Source of the DNA: Verpa conica
Taxonomy: Eukaryota > Ascomycota > Pezizomycetes > Pezizales > Morchellaceae
Assembly: GCA_033030425.1 (NCBI GenBank)
Contig: JAUFSD010000001.1
Span: 2,728,001-2,792,000, forward strand
Reading direction: 5' to 3'
DNA length: 64,000 bases
Of this stretch, positions 9,650 through 20,587 are shown piece after piece. Both the position numbers and the translations under genes were made by a program. The notes under the pieces were generated by a model. That model worked only from the letters and a program-made list of their open reading frames with translations. It ran no database searches and had not been told where the DNA came from. Within the stretch, counting starts at the first letter, position 1. Each line of letters starts with the position of its first letter.

Positions 9650-12606
9650 ATGGGTAAAGCAAAAAAGTCCCGCTCAAGTTCTACTCGTACTCTCGTCTCT
9701 CCTGCCGCACGCCTTCACACTGCCGCAGAAACAGCTACAAATGCCACCCTCCGCGAGACGAAGATCCTGCCAGTCGTGAAGAACTTGGGCTCTGCAAATC
9801 CGAAGCAACGTTCCGAGGCTGTGGCAGCAATAGTTAATTTACTCGAAGACCCGAATTGCCGCCGTTTGCTTCTGAAGGAACGTGTTGTGCAGAAAATCAT
9901 GGAAGAAATGCTGAATGATTCGAATCAAGAAGTCGTTGTGTATGGATGGGGTGCACTCAGAAATGTTGCGGTTGAGGAGGGGTATGACCAGTGTATCTTC
10001 ATGTATAGGAAGGATATATTGACACCGGTAGGAGCGGCGGTTAATACGGTATGAATAGAGGGACCCTCGGTTTCTTCTGAGAAAGACTGATAGGTGTAGA
10101 TTACCTCCGCGATCGAGAATATTATAAGAAACCCAAGTTCCCTTAACGGTGCTGAGAAGAAATTACTATGGCAATACGTGGAGAATGTGGTGGGCCTAAT
10201 AACAAGTCTTAGGTAGTCTACCCTCTCCTTCAATCTTCAATTTTACTGACTCCTCCAGTGAGACTTCTCAAGAAGTAGTAGACGCAATAACCAAAATCTC
10301 TCAGCTTCTCCACTTTTTGATATCCCTTCTCCACCCCTCGCAAGCAATTCCCTTAAGTGTTCAAGAATCTGCCGCTCAATGTCTCCACGCACTCACAGAG
10401 GAGAACGTTACTATCGTTGAGCAAATCATCGAGAATGAGAACTACGTATCCCTTCTCCTTCAAATCAAGGATGGCACCCAGCCAGAGGCTTCACTCAAAA
10501 CAATTTTCATCTGCGGTAACTGTCACGCCTTCCCAGGTAGGGTCTTGACTAAACATTGAGTTTCTAGGTACATTACACAATATATCACTCGCAACTCCCG
10601 ATACGCACCAAATTTCAGACTCCCTGATCCTCCCTACTCTTACAAACATCATCAAAAATACCCCAGTATCACAAGAAGACGGTGACGTCTCCCTCATATC
10701 GCTCTCCCTCTCGGTCGACCAGTGTACCCTCGCTATCCAAACAGTGCTTGAGATCCTCGCTTCCATCGCGACCGCTGTCCAGTCAAATGAAGAAAATCAA
10801 TTCAAGACAGATGCAGATGGCGATGTCGAACTTGATGATGAAGAAGAAGAGGCTGGAGCAGAAGAGGACGTGCTGGCAGATATGGAGCTAGTTGTTGGTG
10901 GGGAATCTGGCGCTGAAATTATGGATGGTAGCGCAGAGGATATCATGACTTACCTTCTTACTAATACTGCTCCATTACTTCTCCCGCTTGCACGGGGTAC
11001 AAGCAATGGTGGAAACGCATCATCGCTGGCTCTACAGACTCGCGCACTCAGTGTATTGAATAATATAGCTTGGACCTCCAATGTGGTGGTTCCGCAAGGG
11101 TCATCACTGTGGAATATGTGGGAGAAGTTAGCAATTGCTATATGGGATGAAGTTGTCGTAAAAATACTAAGGGCTAACACAGCGGATATTGAGTTAGCGG
11201 ATGCAGTGGCAGGGGTGGCGTGGGCGGTTGCAAAGGGGGTTTGTGGGAAGGTGGGAGTGGATGGGGGGGTGGTGGGGGCGTTTATTGGGCTTTATGGGGC
11301 TGCAGGTGGGGCAGGTGCAAGGGATATAACAGTGGGAGCGGAGAATTTAGGGGGAAAGTGTGTAGGTGTGCTTGGATGCTTGGGTACGGCAGAGGGGAGG
11401 GTTGATACTAATAAGGTATGTTTATTATTCCTGTAGTTCAGGTATTTCTTGGTGGCTAAACCCTATCTTTCCCCCGCATCTCTGTAGGAAATCGGGGTCT
11501 TCTTAATGACACTTATCACCACTGCACCCAACACCCCAATAGAACCGACGGTCGAGGCGATTAACGCCATTATGGACATATACGCGGATTCGGACTTTGA
11601 TTATGATTGGCCGGTGTTTGTCAATTGCGGCTTCTTAGCACATCTCCAGAAGGCGCTGCCGAATGTTAGGACTATGGTAAGTTATTTTCATCTAATTCTT
11701 TGTCTACCTGCCGAGAAATTACCTATTCTTTTGAATCTGTGATCTTTGCCACATCGGGAAGTTACCTGATTACCTGGCTGCTGGGTCTTGGGTGGCTTGA
11801 CCAGGCAATGAAATCACCAGATTTAGGAGCACTTCCCATCTGAATTGGTTGGTTGGTCAAGCTAGCTTGAACCCGGTAGTAAGGAGCCCTGTTAAATTAC
11901 ACCCTTTGAATTGCGATCTTTACTGCATCAGCAGGATTACATGACCCGCATTTTGGGGTCTGGGCTAGTATAACTGTCCCATAAGGCTGAAAGTCTTGTA
12001 TAGGCTAAGGTTGAAGGCTCAGTAGCTCGTTGATGCGTTCTGGTTCTGCATTTCAGCTTTGTGAACCTTGATGTATTGATGAGTTTTACTTGACCTACTG
12101 GGTGCTGGGTGACTTGGCCAGTCGGGAATTTGGGTAAAAAGATCGCTTTACATTGGATAGCTTTGCTTTGGGCCACGACTGCAGGGAAAGACCCGGTACT
12201 CAGGGTACTCGTTCATCGATGCGTCAGGCATCACCTGTCCTTTCTTTTTTTTTTGCGATCTTTTTCCATTTCTTGGGTACTTAGACCCACCGAGTTCCTT
12301 TTATTATCCAGCCTAGTATAAGGCCGAACTGCCTTTCCCGGTAGGACTTAATGGGGAATCTGCCCGCTGTTGATGCGTCAATGACAGCCTCCACTTATAT
12401 TATTAGAAATCCTGCCCTCCTAAATACCCGCGCGAGCCCGCAAGCAGGAAAGAAAGTAAAATGAGGCTGACGATGGGAAAATCACACGACTGTAGGTCAA
12501 GAGAATCGACAAGAAGAAATTCCCGGATGACCGGCATAGGGCGGACGAGGCAGTGTTGAACCTACAACGGTTCATACAGTACAAAATTAAGGAGAGGTCT
12601 TCATAA
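9650..12606 (+). CDS. SYO1: Syo1/HEATR3-type ARM-HEAT protein, symportin for 5S RNP proteins
   Basis: Six exons, in phase: 9650-10048, 10100-10212, 10259-10515, 10568-11415, 11488-11676 and 12496-12606, about 638 residues. The N-terminus (MGKAKKSR) and helical ARM/HEAT repeats are followed by an acidic loop (DVELDDEEEEAGAEEDVLAD, around residue 340). The last exon encodes the conserved tail with RADEAVLNLQRFIQYK. Syo1 is known to co-import ribosomal proteins uL18 (Rpl5) and uL5 (Rpl11) with Kap104 and to chaperone 5S RNP assembly; the acidic loop matches the Rpl11-binding loop of the Chaetomium protein. For exon 3 I chose the donor at 10516 (52-nt intron) over one at 10537, because it gives a smoother repeat sequence. 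The last intron (11677-12495, 819 nt) is far longer than the others, which are 46-72 nt. Confidence 0.9.
11677..12495 (+). other. Oversized last intron of SYO1
   Basis: The donor GTAAGT at 11677 and the acceptor TGTAG at 12495 join exons in phase 0, and the last exon is clearly Syo1-like. At 819 nt the intron is over ten times longer than its neighbours. It contains a diverged direct repeat (TTTGAATCTGTGATCTTT near 11732 and TTTGAATTGCGATCTTT near 11906), which suggests inserted and decayed DNA. No transposase frame is visible in it. Confidence 0.7.
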
Positions 12607-15218
12607 AGTGTGTGGGACGCGGATGGTGTGATGCAAGTGCGGAGAGTCTATTTTTGAAAAGAGGAGATGTGCATGAGCACATGGGAACATGGGAACATGG
12701 GCAATTTAATTTGTAGATTACTTCAGCCATGAGTCAAGTGGAAAAGTGAAATAAGCTTCTGTTACACCGTGTTACGGGAAGCGAAACGTAGATCTGAATT
12801 GCGCAGTTACAGGGCTTTCCCTTGGGGTGAGGGGGTGATCTGTGCAGTACAGTCAGCTTTTCTTGGTAAGTGCGGTGAGGTGATGTTGTGACTTTGTGAC
12901 CGGGGATTCGGCAGACCGGGAATGGAGTCATGGATAATCACTCGATATGTGTGGGAAACCGATGTCACGTGGATGCCACGGGATGGATGAGAGTCATGTA
13001 CGACATGTAGGCGGGCTCGGAGCGGGTAGAGTCTTACTAGAGAATCTGTATTAGATTAGTATTCGCGCAATCCCGGACACAACCGATTTTGGGGGCTCGC
13101 ATGAAATAAGTATTTGTTTCTAATATAAATCGAAAGAATTAGAATTTAGGTAGATCCTGAATGGGTCATGAGGTAGTTGTCTTTTTAGTAGTATGACATT
13201 GTTATGTAGGATTATTCGCTGACGTGTGACCCTCTAAAGAAAGATAACCACAATAGATCAGAATTTATACCTATATCAGGATTCATAGTAATAGTAATTG
13301 GAGGATTAAATAGGCCCTAGTTTGGTGTCCGTTAATAGATTGTCCTCCAAGGTGACCTTTATAAAGGAAAATTTTCTAACCTTTAATAAAAGATTTGGTG
13401 GCTCTTTTCTACCCGAGTGACCATACACAGTGATAGCCTTCGGCGTTTGACCCAACGAATGTATCATCTATATGATATGTAGTGTTTATTTAAGTAATTC
13501 ATGTTGAATAAACCCAAGACCGAAGTCTATAGTAACTATTAAATAGATCATTAACTAGTGTGACTAGAACAAGTTGGGCTAGCGGAATATTGAAACGTTT
13601 TTATTCAGAGAAATATTATCGCACCTGGAATATTGTAATAGCTATTTCAGCCCGATATAGCCCCCATGATTAATAGTTGTAACTCTCACTCTCAAACTCT
13701 ATTGGGTGTATTTGAACTAGAAGCTCCTTCTAGATGGTTAACAAGGTAATCGTAATTGTCGAACGGATTTTTTTGTTGTACTTGTAAGTTTGTATGCCAG
13801 CCAGGCAACAAGTCTTGTTTTCCTCTAAGAATACAGGTAAATACAATTTAAATAGGCAAATATTATGGAGTAGCTTAATGTCAGCTTTGGCTTAGCTGCA
13901 TTTGTCAATGAATGTGGTGGATGGAATAACTCGCTCTAATAGCTGAATATTCTATAGTACTTAGTTTTTTAGAAAAATATTATACCAAAGGTAAAAACCC
14001 ACTTGTAAATCAGTGCTTGCTTTTGTATGATGTGAATATATTGATTTTAGCGAGTGATTTATTGTGATGTAGCCCATGGGTATCAGGTACAAGGAAATCA
14101 TTATCATCTTTGGTCACTCGGTATTTTGGGTAAAGTCGAAATCTCTTTTCTCAATTTCTTCTGGGTTGCTAAAAGAAGGGGGATAGTAGTATGAGGAGGG
14201 ATTACAAAACTTCCAATATATCCCACATTTTCCCTGTTGGGTTAATTGGCCTCGAAATAACCAGTACACCTTCATAGATAAAAGTGAACTCTAATATATT
14301 TCCTAGGTAGGCACGAGGCCTAAGACAAGATATATAGAAGTGTAAGCAATCACCTACACTGTCTGTTTTGAATGTAATATGAAGCTTAATACTTTATCGA
14401 CTGTTAATTGGCTTTCAATTAACAGACATCAACCGCGTTGGAAAGGTAGAACTCTATAGATAAGTGGGAAGTGCTTACTCAGTACTTTATCAGGTGGAAT
14501 GTATCAGTCTTTTGGCTGTCATATAAGCCTTAGTTTCAATGGGCCGGCCGTGTGAAGGAATTGGTAGTAAACATGAATTGGTTCATATTTGGTGACTTTC
14601 GAGTGTTCCGTGCTAAATCATAGAAGATGAAGGTGCTAGATAGTTGCTAATAGATTTTAAAAGTCACCTAACGGGGGTATTAGGTTTCTATAAGGTATTA
14701 TTGTAGTACAATGAGCTACAGATATCAATGTTTGGTGTCGAAACATCAGTCATGGCATTGCTAGTGGAGGATTACAATAAGGTGTGGCCCTATGTGGGGA
14801 AACTAAATGATAAAACACAGTCACCTATAAGCCCTAAATAACATAGATTCATACTTGTATCTATTGGAGGGCAGAGAATTCTTGGCGCAGTAGAAAATTT
14901 TCTTGGGATCAGAGTAGGAGTTCTCTAGATTATAAGTGGTTGCTGGGCCCCTGTGGCTTAGATTGGCTTAGATTGGCTTTGAATTTCTATAATTTGAAAC
15001 CCTCGATATCAATAATATAGGCAGTATAGAAAATAAACAGGTCTTAAATAAAGTACGTCAAAATTATTAGGCAAGTATCTGCAAGAAAAAAAAGGTATCT
15101 TAAGTAAATAAATTACAAACGGTGCAAACTTTTCGGCAGCGTAAGCCAATCCAACCCAAATAACGCCACGTTGAACCTTACGCTTCTATAAATATGATAA
15201 AAATTATATCTAGCAAAA
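12607..15218. other. Gene-poor, AT-rich intergenic block
   Basis: From about 13000 onward the sequence is AT-rich with dense stops in all frames. No conserved protein, tRNA or clear terminal repeat is visible. It could be a decayed mobile element or an AT-rich isochore. Confidence 0.5.
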
Positions 15219-17080
15219 TCATAATAGACGCTTCCCTTTCTCATCACAAAACAGATCACCAGCGTCGAAGCTAGGTCTCGAGGTTTCGGGGACAGAGCAG
15301 GAAGAGATGGCCTGCCGGTACCGTAGAGCGTCTAGCTCTAATTTATCCCATAAGAGTGGTCTCCCCCACCAGTCCAATAGTGGTATCGTGTTGTAAGCTG
15401 GTAACTCTTGAGTAGGGAAATTTTTGAGAATATTGTTCTTGTCCATTAAAGTCTTTTCTCGGCCGTGTTTTGCCCGTGTGTAAGAGGGTTGTTCGTTATG
15501 GACTATTACAAGTGCATCTGTGGGGAATGAGGGGTAAAGCATTGCGTATCCCCTAGCCCTGATGAGGTTGATAAATGATGTCGACCAGGAGTCTGCAATT
15601 TCTTTCGAGATTGGAAGATGTATAGAGCTCGTCTGGTTTGTAACAGCTCCAACAGCCGGAAACATGAGGCTTTGGGAGAAATAGGAATGGAACTCGACCC
15701 AGTGCTTTGGAAAATAGAGCGCCGCACGGCTACTTGGCACTAGATAGAGGAACGGCGATGGTTCTCCAGAGGGAACAGGGAAGGGTGTTGTTCCATTTAT
15801 GAGTGACGGCGGCTCTTCGAGGGAGATACCGTATAGAGAAGAGGTTCCAATCCGCTGGTAGAGAGAGTACTGGTATTCGAGAGTTGTCCAGAGGAGGTAA
15901 TGGAAGTACCATTTCGAAAGTTCGACATTTGCGTCAAGTACTAAGAGGAAAGTGTCATCACTGCTTGGGTAGAACGATTCGATAAACCGCATTGCAGTAT
16001 CCTTTGCGGAGGAGGCAGGAAGGAGGGGCCTTCGGATAAAAGTGCGGGTATGTGATGGAAATGAGTAGCCTGAAAGGAATGACTTTGTGAAGCTATGTAA
16101 AGGAGATGCTGGGTCGAGGACAATAGTAAGGCTTTTAGGGAGGTGACCAAAAGGATAAGAAGCAGATTCAAGAGATTTTAGGAGACGTTCTAGATTTCCA
16201 GAGTGTTTATCGGCGTGAATCACAATTTCGAAGGAGGGTCTATGCCATGCTAGAGGATTTAAAAAACTAATCAGCTTTATTTGTTTTTCTGGGAGCTACA
16301 ACGGGAATGTAGCATATTTGATAAGGGATATGGAAAGTAAATACCCCCCATAGAACCGCTATCAAGCCTTGTAATCCATCTCAAGTCATCGACAGCATTA
16401 TCTGGAAGCTCTACCACCTGCATTTGTAGCTGTCGAGTTGTCCTGCGCGCCATTTCCATAAACCATTCCTCTTCATGGTCCACAGAAAAAAAAACAGCCT
16501 GGGGATGTATAAATTCATGTAAATGCCTCAACCCAGTTCTCATAGCCATTTTCATCCGGTCCTCCGGCATCATGCCTACCATTTCTGCCCGTGCGTCATG
16601 GAATAGAACCTTGCAACCCTCCCCGGCCTCGGCAGGAATCCCGTTAAGCTGTTTGAAAACTTCAATGTCGATATCGTCTCTTCCTACAAATGCAAAGTGT
16701 ACATTGCTTCTCCTAAAGCCGGCCATTTCACAAGCGATCACGGCGAGTTTACTCGCAGCTTCTAAACTCTCCGCTACAAAGAGAACATTTCGATTTAGAT
16801 ACCTAGACCCACCCCTTGACCTGGTAAGGGTATCGTAGAGATTTATAAAGTTAATGGGGATAACTTCCTTAGGCCTGTAGAGTCCTCCTGGGCTCGGTAT
16901 GTGCGTCCATGATGTGGTAGCTGAGTTCAAGATAAGGTAAACTAGGCATATTATCACTGCATAACAGAGGTATGTTGCTCGGCGGCTGCGGCGGGGAAGA
17001 CGAAAGCCTAAGTAGGGTAAACCGGAACGCCGTTTCCATGGGTGGTCATGGAGGTCTTTGCGGTCTAAAGGGGGAGCCAT
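15219..17080 (-). CDS. Type II membrane glycosyltransferase 2-like protein
   Basis: Two exons, 17080-16345 and 16249-15219, joined in phase 1 by a 95-nt intron, about 588 residues. The N-terminus is basic (RRSRR) and is followed by one membrane span (YAVIICLVYLILNSAT), giving a cytosolic tail and a lumenal body as in Golgi/ER glycosyltransferases. The second exon begins with a fold typical of GT2-like fungal proteins: SFEIVIHADKHSGNLERLL, later LLVLDANVELS (a DxD-like strand end), then long alpha/beta sequence with LLDWWGRPLLWDK. I recognise it as the conserved fungal 'glycosyltransferase 2' family, whose acceptor and donor are not established to my knowledge. It is divergent from RPN1 (443 bp between starts). 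Confidence 0.7.
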
Positions 17081-17523
17081 CTAGCCACCATGAACATATG
17101 CCGGGGAGACGGGGGAGAGTAGGAGCGGGGATGATTGAGCACTGTAGCAATTGCAATTAGGTTGATGATAACAGAGATAATAGGGATGATAGAGATGATA
17201 CCGAGCTGCCTGAAAGCACCAACCGAGTGATTGCCTAACTATTGATTGATGAAGCCGCTGATGTGCTTTCTACAGCTCTGCGATGAATGCTTGTGGTGGG
17301 CTGCCCATGGGTTTCTTACTAAGACGTGGGGCCAAGCGACGCGAGAGAGGTTACGCCGCTTCCTCCCATGAAACTCTACATCACTCTCCCACCTTCGCAT
17401 TTTACCCCAGCATCATAGCCTCTACTCCACTCTCCATCTACTCATCCATCAACTATCCATCAATCTTCATCATCTTCGTATCTCTTATCTGTCTCATATC
17501 AAACTCTGCTACCCCGCAGCATC
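17081..17523. promoter_or_regulatory. Divergent promoter region, GT2-like / RPN1
   Basis: 443 bp lie between the two start codons. The RPN1 side is pyrimidine-rich with repeated CATC/CATCA motifs directly before the ATG, as is common in fungal leaders. I did not find a perfect proteasome control element (GGTGGCAAA). Confidence 0.4.
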
Positions 17524-20500
17524 ATGGTTAAGGAGGATGATAAGTCGGCAAAGCTCGACAAGGGAAAGGGAAAGGCCGTTGACTCTCCGGATAAGAAAGA
17601 TAGCGACCCCTCTAAACCAACTACTGAGAAGTCCTCAAACGGTTTAAAGAAGGATAAGAAAGATGAACCGCAAGAAGGCATGATTATATTCGGGAAAGTG
17701 GGGCTATAATTTGATGAAGCTGACGATGATATAGAAGAACTATCTGAGGAGGATCAGCAATTAAAATCAGAGCTTGAAATGCTTGTAGAGCGATTAAAGG
17801 TTAATGTTCTTCTTTTATCAAACACTAGAGATGCAATATCTAATTGTTTTTTATATCTAGGAACCGAATACCAAACTCTACAAGCCTGCTCTGGAAGCCA
17901 TCAAGAACTTCATCCGGACATCGACCTCTTCAATGACGGCCGTTCCTAAACCCCTCAAATTCTTGCGGTCCCACTACCCATCGATGACAGAGCTTTATGA
18001 GAAATGGCCTGCGGGAGATGATAAGGTTAGCTCTTGCTTAGTATATGAAATTCAAGGAGTCTTGACTAATCTTGATAGGTTGCGCTTGCCGATGTTCTTT
18101 CAGTGCTAGGGATGACCTACTCAGACGAAGACACCCTAGATTCTCTCAAGTACAGGCTGCTCGCCCCTACCGAAGACTTGGGCTCATGGGGCCATGAATA
18201 TGTTCGGCATTTAGCTCTCGAGATTGGCGCGGAATATGCATCCCGTTCGGAGAAAGAGGCAGACACGCAAGATCTTACTGATCTTGCGCTGTCACTTGTG
18301 CCTTTCTTCCTCAAACACAATGCAGAGGCAGATGCAGTGGATCTGTTATTGGAGCTAGAAATCATCGAAGAACTAACACCCTTCTTAGATGAGAATACCT
18401 ACCAAAGAGTAGGTTTATACATGGTTAGGTATGAGGTTGCCGATTGGTTGCGATGCCTGAGGCTAAAATAATGCTAAAATTGGGGTTTTTTTAGCATGGT
18501 CCCGCTTCTATCCCCTCCAGACGACAAAACTACTCTTGAAACTGCCCATAGTATCTACCGGAAGTACAACAAATTAGCACAAGCTATTACTCTTGCTATA
18601 CGTCTTAATGATCTGGATCTGATAAAAGAGGATTTCGATGCGACAGACGACAAAGTCCTCAAGAAGCAGCTTGCTTTCCTTGTCTCCAGGCAGCAGATTT
18701 GGCTTGAAACGACCGATGACGAAATCGGCGACTGTCTTAACAATGCCCGTTTATCTGACTATTTCGCTGCTCTCGGGAAAGAGTTAAACATTCTCGACCC
18801 CAAGACTCCAGAAGATATCTACAAATCACACCTGGAAAACTCTCGGGGTGGCCCCGGTGGAACTGTGGATTCTGCAAAACAGAATTTGGCAAACAGCTTT
18901 GTTAATTCGTTCGTCAATGCTGGGTTTGGGACTGATAAATTGATGCTCGTGGAGGACGAAAGTAATAGTTGGGTGTTTAAGAACAAGGAACAAGGAATGT
19001 TAAGTGCTACGGCTAGTATTGGGATGCTACACCAGTGGAATGTAGATGTTGGTTTGGGTGTTATTGATAAGTACACATACGCTGCCGAGGACTATATCAA
19101 GGCTGGTGCTGCTCTCGCCATCGGTATCCTCAACTCTGGCGTTCGAACCGAGGCTGATTCAGCAATGGCTCTACTTTGCGATGAGGCCTACCTTGAAAGC
19201 AAGAGCCCCAACATTAGGGTAAGCGCTATTATGGGCCTTGGGCTGGCGTACGCCGGATCACAGCGCGGTCACCTTCTGGATCTTCTCCTACCTATTGTTA
19301 GCGATACATCACTCTCAATGCATATCTCGGCTATGGCAGCTTTATCTCTCGGGTTGATGTTTGTTGGTTCAAGCAATGGTGATATTACCAGTACAATCCT
19401 ACAAACCCTTATGGAACGAGACGATTCACAGTTAAAGGACAAGTGGGGACGCTTCCTTGCCCTTGGCTTGGCTCTCCTCTTCATCGGTCGGCAAGAGGAT
19501 GCAGATGCTACATTAGAGACGTTAAAAGCCATCGAACATCCAATCGCCAAGCACACTGGAGTCTTGGTAGATGCCTGCGCTTATGCAGGGACCGGCAACG
19601 TTCTCAAATTCCAGAGCATGCTACACCTTTGTAACGAACATATCGACTCGTCTGAAGACGAGAAGAAGGATGACGACCTTTTCCAATCATATGCCGTGAT
19701 TGGGTTAGCTCTTATCGCTATGGGGGAAGATATTGGTGCTGAGATGGCCCTCCGACAGTTCGGTCATTTAATGCATTATGGTGATGGTGTAATTCGTAAG
19801 ACTGTACCTTTGGCCATGGGCCTTCTTAGCGCATCAAATCCCCAAATAAAGGTATACGACACCTTATCTCGATATTCCCACGACAATGATATCGATGTTG
19901 CGATAAACGCAATATTCGCCATGGGATTAGTTGGTGCAGGAACAAACAATGCGCGTCTGGCCCAGTTGTTAAGGCAGCTTGCGAGTTATTACCACAGAGA
20001 CCCCAATTCTTTGTTCATGGTCAGGATAGCGCAAGGGCTACTACACATGGGCAAGGGAACGTTGAGTGTCAATCCGTTCCATACCGACCGCAGTGTCTTG
20101 AGCAGAGTGGCTACAGCTGGCCTGGTTACAGTGCTCATTAGTTTGGTGGATGCCAAGAGCTGTAAGTAGCAGTATTATTCCGGAACCCCAGAGTATGTTT
20201 TAGCTAATACTTAAGGTAGTCGTTCTCGACTCCGCGCATTATCTACTATACTTCCTGGTAACAGCTATGCACCCTCGCTTCCTCATCACCTTAGATGAGG
20301 ATCTACAGCCCCTTCCTGTGAATGTCCGGGTTGGACAGGCCGTGGATGTTGTTGGGCAGGCAGGAAGACCGAAGACGATCACTGGGTGGCAGACACAAAA
20401 CACCCCTGTTCTACTAGCGTATGGTGAGAGGGCGGAGCTGGAAGATGACGAATACATCTCTCTCAGCAACACCCTTGAAGGGCTTGTGATCCTCAAAAAA

Positions 20501-20587
20501 GTAAGTTACCCCCTTCCAGTACAGAAAGGCCCATTGAGAATAAATGCTAACACTTATAAGAATCCTAACTGGGAAGGGAGAGATTAA
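17524..20587 (+). CDS. RPN1: 26S proteasome regulatory subunit RPN1
   Basis: Seven exons: 17524-17677, 17720-17799, 17861-18025, 18079-18428, 18495-20161, 20220-20500 and 20561-20587, about 907 residues (yeast Rpn1 993). Conserved blocks appear in order: [40 protein letters not shown], the PC-repeat toroid with [10 protein letters not shown] and [65 protein letters not shown], ending near VILKKNPNW. RPN1 is a base subunit of the 19S particle that docks UBL shuttle factors, ubiquitin and Ubp6. Reading exon 1 straight through meets TAA at 17707-17709; a 42-nt GC-AG intron (17678-17719) removes it and keeps the frame. The terminal exon is only 27 nt. The start was chosen because the K/D/E-rich N-terminus resembles other Rpn1 proteins. 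Confidence 0.95.

Noticed and set aside
10537..10567. A 31-nt intron in SYO1 (donor at 10537)
   Set aside because: The donor at 10516 (GTAACT, 52 nt) gives the same phase and a cleaner repeat sequence; 31 nt would be exceptionally short.
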